DNA of 64,000 nucleotides from Physcia stellaris (lineage: Eukaryota > Ascomycota > Lecanoromycetes > Caliciales > Physciaceae): positions 186,001-250,000 of the forward strand of contig JABSSW010000035.1 of the NCBI GenBank assembly GCA_018902385.1, written 5' to 3'. How positions within the stretch are numbered: the stretch's first letter is position 1; every line of letters begins with the position of its first letter. Of this stretch, positions 21,005 to 36,011 are shown piece by piece. The notes under the pieces were generated by a model, which saw only the letters and a list, made by a program, of their open reading frames with translations, ran no database searches and was not told the DNA's origin. The translations under genes were made by a program, and so were the position numbers.

Positions 21005-24000
21005 CCGTTCTGTGTTTGGAGGTGGATCTAGGGATATCGAATGTCAAAGGGGTCGAAAGGCAGTGAGTTCGAGAAATGAGAGGTCCAACGAATGACGTAT
21101 TTAGGTTCTGCCATAATTACTCAATTAGTAAAGAACGGGAGGAAGCAGACTGTGATGCACCAGAGAAAGGAGGCATGTGATGGGTGAAAGGTAAGAAGTA
21201 ATCGAGATTGACAGTTGTAGAACATCTGGTGTCACATACAGTCGAAGCGCCCAGTGAAGGGTTCGTCGGTCCGAATCCGGAGATAACAAATTAATGCAAG
21301 CGAAGTGATACGGTGAGGAAACTAAGGATCTTTAAAGTCCAAAGAAGCAGAACAATGAGTTCAGAAGAGGAATGTCGCAATTGCAACGTCTGAAGAGGCA
21401 GAAGAACAATTAATTCTTCCACTCTAGCCCTCTGAATCCTGCGGAGGGGCTAAACAAGCTGCAATTTGTCCGACGAGAACAAAAGCCGGGAAAACAGCCT
21501 CGAACCAATCAGTCCAAGCAGCAACAACAAAGGAAAGCACAACGTCCCTTGGGATGCATCAAGAGAGCTGAGATGGAAGGAAGAAGAGCAGGAGAGGCAA
21601 GGAGATTAGAAGTAAGAGAAAGTAAACATTGGAGGAGGGCGAGCAGGGTAGGATTTTGCTAGCTCCCGCGATACTAGGTGGGCAGCGAAGGCGGAGTGGG
21701 TTGGAGGAGAGGATAAAAACGACAGGGAAGCACTGCGGATTCGGAGACCTTCGTGAGACAGCACTCTATCATCTTACAGGCGGCTGATTGTCGTCTTCTC
21801 GCACCTTTCCCTTATCGTCTTGTTAGAGCAGCACCGTTCACACGCATCTCATGCTCCTGCAGCACGACACGCCGATCATTATGCGATGGCAAATCAAGCG
21901 ATCTGAACTCTCTTTGCCCTGGTCTATCTCTAGCCTTAATTCGACGTCCAATCGTCCAGCACAGGCAGTAAATAACAGAGACGCTGAGGTGAAACGCAAT
22001 CCTCCGAAACTTGAATACGCCTTGTTCCCTGCGCGTAGCCCCCGCCGCCGCTCCAAGGCCAGAGACCCTTCGAGCTTTGAATGGAAGACCAAGCGTCCAT
22101 TGTATGCGGGGAAGTCATGGAGCTCGTCGACGGAGTCTGAAAGTGTCTCGTAATAATAATGATGGGTAGTGGTGAGCCTGATTGATAAAGTATTGCTAAT
22201 ATCAATATTGTTGAGCCGTACTATCAGACCATCTCTTCTAGTTGCCTGCGGGGAAAAAAGGACGCGCTCAACAGAAAAATCTTTCGACGCTAAGACATAT
22301 TTTAGGCATGACCTGCCGATCCCCAGCTCCACTTCACCTAAGCGAAACGCTAGCTATGTGCGCACCTTGATAACATTAACGTATCAACACTTATCAACGC
22401 GCATTTCGCAACCACCAACCGCGCCGATAGCTCGCAAGTCGATTCGTTCGTTCAATGTCCCTCGTTGTCGCCTTCGGAAGCACGAACAATCCCATCATTG
22501 AAACCGGTCACAGCTTTGGCGAGCACGAACAATCCCATGAGTGAACCCAGTCACACCGTGGGGTAAATCGAATTGTAAGGGGGACAACAGCATGGATCAT
22601 GCACAGGAGATACTTTAATGACATTTACATGGCGCTACCTATACTCTGGTCCTGTTCGATATGGCGGATACCCATGGAAGCATCAGGTGGTGGCTTGCCC
22701 CCCGAAATCCACAAGCTGGGTAGCTCTCTGGTAGTAGGAAATTAAATGACCATTGAGGGGATCAACTTTCCGCTGTCGACGATGATATGCAGATGATTTT
22801 GGCTCGGGACGTAGTGGTTTTCCCAACTCGGCCAACCGTGTGTTCACCGGGATTTCACACTCGGATTTATTGTCAGAGGCAGCAACCATCCTTCGAGCTC
22901 TCGGTATCATTTATCTCTTCTTTTAGCTTTCTCTCCTAGAGCTCTATCTTTTCTAGAATTCATATGGTGAGATCCCCGAACGCTACCTAAACACTCACCA
23001 GACCCACACTTCGCGCAAAGAAAAGGCATCAATCGAATGAAGCTCGGGGTTATCCTAGTGGTTCTCCCCTTGCAGACAACAGTTCGCGTACATCGCCGAT
23101 CTCCTTATACATATGCACCATGATTATCAGTTACGACTTTCACATGCAAGAAGCGGTGTCGTAGCCTACTCGTAGGCAAGTTCCTCTTAATAGTAAAGAA
23201 GCTGGTTTGTGGGGTAAGCTTTCTCCGTACGAACCCGTCCTTGACCTCTTGAGCCTCTGGGGAATGGACCGGTAGCGATAATGCTATCAGGCAGCCAATG
23301 GAGGGGGATGAATGGTACTTAAAGTACGGAAGGGACCTCGAATGACATTACACAGAATCATGCAACCAATGGTATTTCACTCCGCGTTCTTGTGCCATTG
23401 AGCACGACTAGTATTATCCTAGGAGATTGCCATAACAAATATCAGCAGCCTCAATCCGGCCTACGGCATCATTTTTATATCAACTTTGAAAGGCTACAGT
23501 CATAATTCTACTAACCGCTCGGCAGTTCACAAGCGAACGCACATTCTCATTACGAGTAGGAGCTATTGATGAGCTTCTGCTGGAATACATGGGATGGCAG
23601 CTCTAGCATCGTCTTTGTGCTGCATTCAATGCTGCTGGGAGGCAGACGTCCGCGAATGATTAATATTGACTTGCTACGAATTTGAAGACTGAGCAGACAA
23701 ATCAATTATTCGCTGTGGATTCCCTAGCAGTAGCGTCGGCCTTAAAGGTAGAACCGGAGCAGAATGTCTCAAGACTAAAATGATAAAGGGACTTAGGGAA
23801 TAGAGTATTTCAGCCTACCTCACGCTAGGTTTCCAGATCTGCAAGTCATCATTGTCGTGGTCCAGTAACATAAGCCAAGCAATTCAACCTCCGAGCAACA
23901 GCGTTCGATCCACGCTTTAGATGCTGCACATGTCTATATCGAAGCGCTAAGGCAATATTCACTGACATTTGCCCCTCCCGTCCACCCCACGTCGCATTAT

Positions 24001-25039
24001 CTCGCTTACCCGCCGTCATCGCGCTTATGCAGACCATTTCGCAATCTGCACCGCTAAATCATGACGGCGAAAACGGGTCCGAGCACACCATTGAAAACTT
24101 TTTTTCACAATTTTCAAATTTGAAATTTGCTCGTCGTCAACTCATCATCGAGTCTTCTTATTCACTGCAGGTCCACGATCCATCATTCTTGTAGAGACTG
24201 ATTTCACAGTATAACGCTGCAGCGAGGCAGCATTGATGATCTGCAACCTGCAAATTGTTATCCTTCTTCTCCCGATCTCTTGTTGGATCGTCATCATTCC
24301 CGTGCAGGATCAGTACTATTGAAGATCTTCTTATATAACCATAATCCCAACTAATTGTTGGGTTATAGTTCTATATTTTATTAACATCCTTTCCCACTCG
24401 TTGTCCCTTTTTATATGTCAGGGCGTTCATCATTGTCTGTTTTCCACAATAATCCCAGGGTGGAGTATAGTTCACTGGGTTTTACTTGGAAATCTCAGGT
24501 GTATCTTGACGACTACGGGAAGACGGAATATCGACAGTGGTAAGGTATGTCGTATTCCCGTCCTTGGAGCAAAGCGTGAAAACATGATATTCATCAGCTC
24601 CACCATTCGTTCGCTTCTGATACGGTCCCGATCATAATAAATATCTCTTTTGAGGCTACGCTTTCGAAACCATGATGATCGGTTTCTGCCAGGCAACAAG
24701 GATGCTTTATCTGAATAGCTCACCAAAGGCATGATGATTGTGGAGATTCGCTCCCAGGGTTATGTCAGGGTTACCGATGTCTTGTAACCCCGCGCTCGAG
24801 AGTCAAAGATGGTGTGCAGACTTGGTTTGATGGGATCATCAAGTGCAGGTCTGGGCCACCACGATCCGGTTTCTCAGACCGGCCGTGGCTTTCCTGCTTC
24901 ATCCAGGAAAAGGCCCACGTCGGCCCATGCAAGGTGAATGTCAGGCACTCCAGGAGCTTGAGGTCCAGCTTCGATTATCTTCCTCTCGCTCCACTCAGTC
25001 CACCTTGATGTCATCATCTTATCTCTCGTACTGCCATAA
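21005..25039. other. Gene-poor region of about 4 kb
   Basis: The first 700 bases are promoter and leader sequence for the PP1-targeting gene. The remainder has only short frames without recognisable protein features. One imperfect 43-bp tandem duplication lies at 22479-22564. A decayed repeat cannot be excluded, but I see no terminal repeats or transposase-like sequence. Confidence 0.45.
22479..22564 (+). repeat. Imperfect 43-bp tandem duplication
   Basis: AGCACGAACAATCCCAT occurs at 22479 and again at 22522. In both copies it is followed by related sequence (xxxTGAAxCCxGTCACA), so two diverged units of 43 bp lie head to tail. Confidence 0.7.
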
Positions 25040-25720
25040 ATGAAAGAAGGACAGTTACCCCTCGTCAGCCTCACCTGCCATCTCCTTCAAGTTCTCTATT
25101 TTTTCTCTCTTACTTCTGCGCAGCAGTACGGTTCCTTCTTCACGGTCATCTACCTCAACGGCGCTCCTATAGCTTCCTCCCAAGTCTCATGCTCTGAGAT
25201 CGGTCAGCCATCGTATTGCTGCGCTTCCGGTCAGTCTTGCGCTTGGGACAACTCAGGCCAACTCGCTTGTTGTGCACAGGGGACCACATGCTCAGGAAAT
25301 GCTGGAGCAGCACAGGGCCAATACACGGAACAGGTCGTGCAGCAGACGCAGACTGTATATCGAACAGCGCCGCAAAACGATTGCGGCTGTGAGACGACGA
25401 GCAGTTCTCCTACAGTAAATGTGTTGCCAGTAGTGCCTATCACAAGCACTGTCACCACCTCTACATTGCCTCCGAGTTTGCGGACGATTACTACCACCAC
25501 CACGACGCCGGCGGCTGGCGCGGCTGTAGTGACGAATAACAACTGTCCGAATGGATACTCGACGGTCACAGAGGCGAACGTGGGCGCTCCAACAAGGGTG
25601 GTGGGTTGCTATGTTATTATTGATAGCGGAGCTGAACGATTGGGAGGCATGTGTGGAGAACGAATGGTGATAATGTTGGGTTTGGGCTTGTTGTGCCATC
25701 TAGTGATTCGGACATTCTGA
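25040..25720 (+). CDS. Small secreted cysteine-rich protein, probably GPI-anchored
   Basis: A single exon of 226 residues. A hydrophobic stretch (LLQVLYFFSLTSA) ending before QQYGSF near residue 29 looks like a signal peptide, preceded by a somewhat long n-region. The mature N-terminal half holds about ten cysteines, including CSEIGQPSYCCASGQSCAW and CCAQGTTCSG. A Thr-rich, likely O-glycosylated linker follows, then a short Cys-containing block (NNNCPNGYSTVTEA, GCYVIIDSGAE), then a C-terminal hydrophobic tail (MVIMLGLGLLCHLVIRTF) suiting GPI attachment. This is a cell-wall or surface protein of a type common in filamentous ascomycetes. The function is unknown. No intron is needed. Confidence 0.75.
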   Translation: MKEGQLPLVSLTCHLLQVLYFFSLTSAQQYGSFFTVIYLNGAPIASSQVSCSEIGQPSYCCASGQSCAWDNSGQLACCAQGTTCSGNAGAAQGQYTEQVVQQTQTVYRTAPQNDCGCETTSSSPTVNVLPVVPITSTVTTSTLPPSLRTITTTTTTPAAGAAVVTNNNCPNGYSTVTEANVGAPTRVVGCYVIIDSGAERLGGMCGERMVIMLGLGLLCHLVIRTF

Positions 25721-26345
25721 GAAACAGATGAATGACGAAGCAAAATTCAATAAGGAAGCTGGGAGAAACTTGACAAATTTCTTAAGGATCTGGATGTGAC
25801 ATCAAAAATGAAGTTCCTAGCTACGCTTTGGCCTGCTACCTGAACGCAGACTCTCGAACACAGGCTTAGAAAATGATATCTAATGAAACCGATGGGAAGG
25901 CGATAGAGAACTGCAGGTCTAGAGTGAGCTTTTTTTTCTATTTGCAGCAGTCGTAAAGGCAACTGATGCCTGCCTTCGAATTCCGCGGCCGATACATATG
26001 TACGTCTTATAAATCTACACTGGAAATGCGGAGTACTGACTTCGGAAACAATCGCAAAGCGAAGCTCGCTGCTTGTCAGTTTGCCAGAGACCCCAACCCT
26101 AATCAGCACCTTATCGGGTTGAGAGGATCAAGTGGCTTGGCATGACCTCCGCACCCATTGGTGTGAGTCGCGTCGCGAACACAGTTGAGCGCGACATCAT
26201 CAATCTCAAATTCCATCGCATGGTGTTGCTGCGGGAACTCTCTGACGAATGCCTTACCCACGATAGGACATTTACGTAGTCGAGTAATTGTCAAGAGTTT
26301 CGTTTTCTTACGACCAGTCATAGCCCGGAGGTCCGCAGTCCCATC
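25721..26345. promoter_or_regulatory. Upstream region of SMC3
   Basis: This holds the 3' flank of the secreted-protein gene and the SMC3 promoter. I found no clear TATA box or MluI cell-cycle box close to the SMC3 start. No gene is seen. Confidence 0.4.
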
Positions 26346-30246
<3,901 letters not shown>

Positions 30247-30759
30247 GGAGGGGGAGGGTTGCTTTGAGGGCGTGGGGGAGTTGAGGTGAGGTGGTGGTGC
30301 TTAGGTGGTGGTTTCAGTGGGAAATATAGGGGGTTTGCTTGTGCTGATGTATGATGCCGGGGGAGGCTATAGTGTAATTTATGGTCGTGCTTCTGCTTTT
30401 GAATGGCCGCTAAGAAAGGGAATTCACGGTATCTGGCTCATTCGAAGAGTATTGATTGCTCGATGGAGAATGCACTGCCACTTGGTTCGTAATTAAGGTG
30501 TGTTCAGGGGAATCGGTCGGTGATAGTGATCCACGGAGTGAGATTGATCTATCAAATATGCTGGCAGTCCCTCCCTATATATATATGCATGCGTCGTGAG
30601 ACGAAAATCTACGCGTGAGCAGTCCAATTTAAAATACCTCCCACTGCCTTGATGTACTTACCCCTCTTGCCCGACCTATATACCATCTTAGAGTCCTCCG
30701 CAATTGCTTATATTCGCACCTTCGGCCTGGCGTAATTATCTCTTCTGGGGCTCCCACTG
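30247..30759. other. Convergent 3' region, no gene seen
   Basis: Between the SMC3 stop and the 3' end of the next minus-strand gene. It starts G-rich and includes a short TATATATATGCATGC stretch near 30580. Confidence 0.5.
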
Positions 30760-31362
30760 CTAACCTCGACTGCTTGACAAAGCATCCTGCGCATCGACCG
30801 GCCCCGCCGCTCCCACCGCCATATCCAAATCAATCTCCAAGCCGTCCGCGTGCACGAACTTGGCAATATACTGCCCGGTATACCCTCTCATCGTAGATTC
30901 GAGCATCTCGGTCGCGATCGTATGGAGGAGATCCCAGGGTATAGGCCCCAACCGACAGTAGCAGCTCAACGCAATATGTCCTCTTCGGAATGAGAAGCGG
31001 TTGAGGGGTGTGCGATTTGAGGCGGCATTAAGGATGGTTTGACGCAAGACTCCGATGTAGAAATCTATGAGTACTCTTGCGGCGGTATCGACGGGGAAGT
31101 AGGCGGGCCCATCGAACCAGTAGACGTCCCAGCCGTCGCCTAGGATGGAGCGTTTGTGGAGAGCTTTCGAAGATAGAACAGGAGTGGTAGCTTCGGTGGA
31201 GCGCGATTGTAAGGGAATCAAGTGATCAGATGCGCGTGAGACCAAATCGTTATATAATGCGTGTTCGAGAAGAATTGGTGAGGACGAAATAGGCGTAATG
31301 AATAGCACATAGATGGACACATAGACAGATAGCACAAATAGTAGCCCATACGCTCCGAACAT
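30760..31362 (-). CDS. Small secreted or membrane-anchored hypothetical protein
   Basis: From the ATG at 31362 a single exon encodes 200 residues. The frame is open further upstream to 31479, but MFGAYGLLFVLSVYVSIYVLFIT is an ideal signal peptide or anchor, so this start is preferred. The mature part has ILGDGWDVYWFDGPAYFPVD, DFYIGVLRQTIL and a C-terminal block IPWDLLHTIATEMLESTMRG followed by YTGQYIAKF. I recall this arrangement (GWD-xxY, helix, IPW-xxx-A-xxML-xxTxRGxTGxY) from uncharacterised secreted proteins of Leotiomycetes and Dothideomycetes. No enzymatic motif is recognised; a secreted effector-like role is speculation. Confidence 0.65.
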   Translation of the reverse strand: MFGAYGLLFVLSVYVSIYVLFITPISSSPILLEHALYNDLVSRASDHLIPLQSRSTEATTPVLSSKALHKRSILGDGWDVYWFDGPAYFPVDTAARVLIDFYIGVLRQTILNAASNRTPLNRFSFRRGHIALSCYCRLGPIPWDLLHTIATEMLESTMRGYTGQYIAKFVHADGLEIDLDMAVGAAGPVDAQDALSSSRG

Positions 31363-32704
31363 TGTGCGTTGATTGAGCACGTGGGCTAGACATGGTCGCA
31401 GGAAACGGGCTTGAAATATGGACGCTTGCGCTGGCTGCAGGAATTGATCCAGGATTCCAGTTGACCATGATCTTCCCATTTAGGCTGGACCGTATCGGTG
31501 GGATTCCTTGGACTACTCCTAATAACCCGCCCAGTCGCCAGTCATTCCATCAGCCCATTCTCGTCGGCTATCGGAGTAGGGATTGCTAGTTTCAAGCAGA
31601 AAGAGTTTAATTCTTCGTCCCACACAGGGTCGACGCCGCATTGGCCAAATGTCTCCATGAGGAAGGACCTCGGATGACGTACGTAGTACGAGGTACAGAA
31701 TCCGAAGCAAATGCGACAGAGTTAAGCCTTCCCACGGGACACGGTGTAAGTCCTTTAGTGCGGAAGTGGGAATTACAAACTCCCATGTTTCGTGTCAAAA
31801 AGACCCTCGGATTTCTTGTGTATTGCCCTTCGAAGCAAGAATAGACGGCGGTGGAAATTGCTCCGGGCAGCGCTCTAGGTTGTAAGGATTCCATCGTCGG
31901 ATCTATCTTGCGCATTGGCTGGATGCCGCGCGTATCACGTCTCGAGACCCGCTGGTGTCCTTGAATGGAGAAACGTAACATCGTAGCGACGCTGACACCG
32001 TAATCCTGGAATAATTCGATCCTGAATCCTTCGCCAAACCGACCGAGCTGACTTGCTGAATACACGGTGGACCTTTCACGTCCCTCCGCTTGCCAGACTC
32101 GAGATGCGCGAAACGTTTGGTAAGCTGACTGCAGCGACCTTGTTCGCCTCGGGACTGGGTTTGCCTGTTTACTGGAGCCCAGTGAAACGTTCACAACAGA
32201 TGAAGAGACATCAATGCTAGCATCGCAGCTACCGAGAGGCCCATGAATGGATCGAAAGTGAAGCTAGTCGTGGACCGTTATCAGTAACGACATTGTAGTG
32301 TCGCGAAACATGATGGATTACCACCTAGTATTAGTACTCGAACGACATAGTCACCTAGCCAGTCAAATCAGGACCAATGGTGCTTTCTATGGCATACATA
32401 CTTTGAGCTTAGGCGTTAGAATCTCACTCACCTTCCTAGATTTTCACCCACTCGGACACTTTCCCTCTAGGTTTCCGGTAAAGACCTCTGGAAATCACCT
32501 TAAGATCACATGGAATGCTGCAGATATCATGTCGGACTCTTGTAGCCATCGTGGGTGGTCTAGCGAAAGCCTACCAGCGGTACTGTCCCACAACGTTACC
32601 AGAGTTAGGAAAAGTACATGGACTGCCTCAGCGATATCCCTTGAGCTGAGATATCTCAATGGCAATGCTGTAACGTAGTTGATACATTCGAGCTTCGAGG
32701 GTCT
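31363..32704. other. Intergenic region, no convincing gene
   Basis: A 195-codon minus-strand frame at 31607-32194 is open but has no hydrophobic core pattern, domain motif or splice support, and resembles chance coding. The remainder holds only short frames. Confidence 0.45.
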
Positions 32705-33381
32705 TCATGAGTCATGGTAACGTCTCTTGACGTAGACTTTACCGTCCTCAAGTCTTTCACCCATAAGGTGCTCTTCAACATCCCACATCCTGTCATCGAT
32801 GTCTCTGAGTCTTCTTTCAATGTCGTGAACCGACCTATAAGTTCCGTTAGACCGTGGACAAGGATAGTTCGGGCTTTGGCCACATACTGAACTACTGTAT
32901 TAGTATCAAATGCTATCCTTCGGCTCTGTATCCGAGTCACTTGGTCTGCCAGTGCAATGATGTCGTTCTTAGACCGCAACCATATATATCGATGTCTGAA
33001 GTCCATTGATGCGTACTTGACTCGATATGGAGATTCCGCAGACTTTTCGACGTCTCTTTCTTCTTCTTCCTGAGGGACTTCTAGGAAAGGCCTTTCAAGT
33101 CTTCTGAAGTCTTGCATCAAATGGCGAACCGAGTCATTCAAGATCTTTAACGGTGCGCAATCAACGTGATCTCTCGGGTTACTCTTGCTTCTCGACCTGA
33201 CTTGTCTCATTGCCTTCTTGAAATAGTCTCGCTCACCATAGAGCTCCGAACGAAGATTGTCGAGATACCCTTTCATTTCTCTCGGTGCGTTCTTCATAGT
33301 CAAAAGCGAGGACCAGAAAACGTTCAGAAATGTAGAGACAGTAAACGCAAAGCTGATAAAACCAACTATGATTGAGGCTTG
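32705..33381 (-). CDS. Membrane-anchored coiled-coil fungal protein (5' exon not located)
   Basis: Two exons are clear: 33381-32888 and 32834-32705, separated by a 53-nt intron (donor GTATGT, branch TCTAAC, acceptor TATAG). The joined protein has about 207 residues here. It opens with a transmembrane helix (SIIVGFISFAFTVSTFLNVFW), then NAPREMKGYLDNLRSELYGERDYFKKA, a basic and acidic middle, and a C-terminal helix VHDIERRLRDIDDRMWDVEE ending in KVYVKRRYHDS. A stop lies just upstream of the first helix, directly before a CATTAG acceptor, so a short 5' exon with the start codon must lie further up; I could not identify it. The helical, membrane-tethered design resembles uncharacterised fungal proteins that begin with a hydrophobic helix. 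Function unknown. The gene diverges from the augmin-like gene. Confidence 0.65.
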
Positions 33382-33909
33382 CTAATGTACAGATTCACAT
33401 TAGTGTTATTGCCCTGGGAGTAGGTAGGCGTCTCAAAGGAATATTTGGTGGAATGATATGGCAAACAAGAAATGACACAATGGGCCTGATACATATTCGA
33501 GTATATGACAGCCATCACAATCAAGGGTCCAGCAAATAATAATCCAATGTGGAAGACTATGCAACTGTAGAGTACCTACAGATAATGGAGGTAAGCCAGA
33601 CATTAGATGTCACAAGAAGGTCCAGCCACTCAGTGAAGAATGGATGAGAGATGCAAACCGCATGACGTCGGGCTAGATGGAAGGAGTCCTTATTTCGAAG
33701 GAGAACAACTTGGAATACTGCTGGAAATACATCAGAAGGGAACTAGAGAGGTATGAAGGCAGGCCTTCCGGCACATCCGATGATGTACAGTAAACAAATA
33801 AATAGTGCCGATTGCTTCTAAGCATCACTGGATTCAATAATCAAGCGCTAGGACGTATTTGGAATACAACGTGCGCTAGAAGCTCGAACCCATTCGCTCT
33901 GAATCAGTG
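33382..33909. promoter_or_regulatory. Region between divergent genes
   Basis: It should contain the missing 5' exon and promoter of the minus-strand gene and the promoter of the plus-strand gene at 33910. No other feature was recognised. Confidence 0.4.
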
Positions 33910-35635
33910 ATGGACTTACAAGTAGCTCTCAATCAATTGACAACTGCTCTTGAGAGCCACAGCATCCCCATCGGCAACGACGAGGCTCAACGAGCCTTTG
34001 ATGCGCAAGGGTTCACGGCATGGGTGCAAGAACATCTTCATCCCGACACTTTACTATCAAGCGAAGAAGAAGCTTTGTAAAAAACCGTCAGCCCATTGGT
34101 ACTTCGGCGCTCATTGATGTCCAGATACTCCAAGCTTGAACACAATGGTACAACTCATCGCCTTCAGAGCGTTCGAGAATTCGAGTCTGTTAGACCAGTA
34201 CAGGAGGTTGAAATACGCCATGCACTGCTCGCCCTAGAAGCCTCTACTTCAGCTATCCAGAAACAGGAATCTTCCTTGAAACGTCAATGCGAAGCACTTT
34301 TGAAGTTTCAAGAGGATCGTCTCGATGGGAACACACAGGCTAAACGCGCTGCTAGTCAGACATATCAAGAACGTCGAATAGCCTTGCAAAGCCTAAGTTT
34401 AGAGGTACTAGGTCAACATACCCTGCGCAAGCGCATCCCAAGCTAAGATGCAAGTCAGTACGAGGAGCTTGTCAAACAGGTGGAGAATGATCTTCAAGAG
34501 TCGAAGAGCGGTGGGCTCAAAGCCGAAGCTTCGTTGCTACAAGCTATGGAATATCTATCACATCATGATGATGACCAATTATTGTCTGTCGAAAGGGCAA
34601 TGCAAGAATTACACATCAATAGATTGGATGGAATGTCTGATCGGAGAGATAAGCTTCGTGCTGCACTCGCTGGCTTCATGGTAGACAACATCCGCTGCCA
34701 CTTGGATCGGGTGTACCTCGGAGCGATGACGTCTCAGGGCAGTAATCCTGATCATGTTGCAACCTCATACCGTGATGATGGCCTACAACCCTCTCTCGAC
34801 GCTGAAATTGGAAGCTTGTATGATGAGATTGCGCCTGTGGCGGAAATGTTCATAGAACATGAGTATGTGGCTCCCATAGTTGCAGCCGTAGCGGAACGCA
34901 CATTTCGATTCGAGACAACCGCCGCTACTATATTGAGCAAGGTAAGCACCTTTCTAGCGCCAATGCATCTGCTTACCACGGCAGACTTTAAGCTCTGTTA
35001 CACGAATGCTTCAGACATCGGAGCTCTTGAAAACAAAGCTTCTCAAATATAACTCGCACAACGCAGCTCTAACATACATAATTAGTCAATTAGGTGAAAT
35101 TGTAGACCAAGATGTTTCCAGTTGTAATGCGGTGCAAAAGTCTACGACATTGCATGGTGGAAAATCTGAGTCTGAAATGGAAGCTTGCGATTTGAAAGAC
35201 AGCTCTCAAAGCGTTTCTGGAAAATCGTATCAGGACGAGAATATCTCAGCAATAAAGCGATTGCTTGGTAGACTTGGAATTGAACTGGATCAAGACCCGA
35301 GTGAAGAAGAACTTCGACACCTCAGTGGTCTTGTCGCTGATCAAGAACGTGAATGTGACCGAAAGTCCCGCGAAGTCGAGTCGTCAATTCTGTCAGCGAT
35401 AAAGGCAGACAAAGATCGCGTCTCTGATTCCGAAGACCAACTCTTAGATGCACTACTCATCGACACCAAATACAGGAATGTTAAGATGGCTGACGCCGAG
35501 CTAGAGGCTCGTGCACAAAGTCTGGCAACCGCTCTCAGACGCATCGGTCTTGAGGTCGCAGAGCTGGACTTAGGAAAGCTTCACTGTACGAAGGACAAGC
35601 AGCAAGACTTTGTAAATAGATGGAATGCTCATTGA
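33910..35635 (+). CDS. HAUS3-like augmin complex subunit (coiled-coil protein)
   Basis: Four exons (33910-34076, 34125-34404, 34459-34941, 35015-35635) keep phase and give 516 residues. The N-terminus (AQRAFDAQGFTAWVQEHLHP, then LLSSEEEAL) matches the opening pattern of HAUS3 proteins, in which a short globular start is followed by an L-S-x-E-E-L-xx motif. Most of the rest is alpha-helical and coiled coil (VEIRHALLALEASTSAIQKQ, QCEALLKFQEDRL, YEELVKQVENDLQES), with a Ser-rich gap near residue 350. Augmin recruits gamma-tubulin to spindle microtubules; it is known from Aspergillus but lost in budding yeast. The family call is inference from an N-terminal pattern and architecture; any long coiled-coil protein is the alternative. 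Confidence 0.6.
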
Positions 35636-36011
35636 ATCAGACCAGACGGAACTACTTCGGCAGAATGTGATTGTCTCCCTAATCTTGTTGATGTTCATTT
35701 CTTGCCTCTCTCCTCAGTACTCTAAGTCGAATAACTGCTGAAGACAAAACCAGGCCTAGCGAGATCCCGAAGTCGGGAAAACGTTTGGGAAGATTTGAGG
35801 TCCATTTCACATGTCATTCAAGCATCCTATCTTTATCCCGGTTGTCCTTAATCTTCAACACTATGTACGCAGATTCCAAAAGAAGAAGCAGCCCTCCACC
35901 CGCATGGGCCAACACTTTCACTCGAAGGAAGACACGGTTTGCAAACACAACCTAAAGCAACTTATCCAGTAAAAGCTACCAGCATTGCCCAATTTTCGAT
36001 TGTCACTGACG
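35636..36011. promoter_or_regulatory. Upstream region of the secreted propeller-like gene
   Basis: This has the 3' flank of the augmin-like gene and the presumed promoter of the next gene. No distinct motif was identified. Confidence 0.35.

Noticed and set aside
21260-21300. tRNA-like B-box (GGTCCGAATCC)
   Set aside because: No matching A box, acceptor pairing or cloverleaf could be formed around it.
31607-32194. 195-codon open frame on the minus strand
   Set aside because: No hydrophobic periodicity, domain pattern, signal peptide or splice support; Arg/Ser-rich composition typical of a chance frame.
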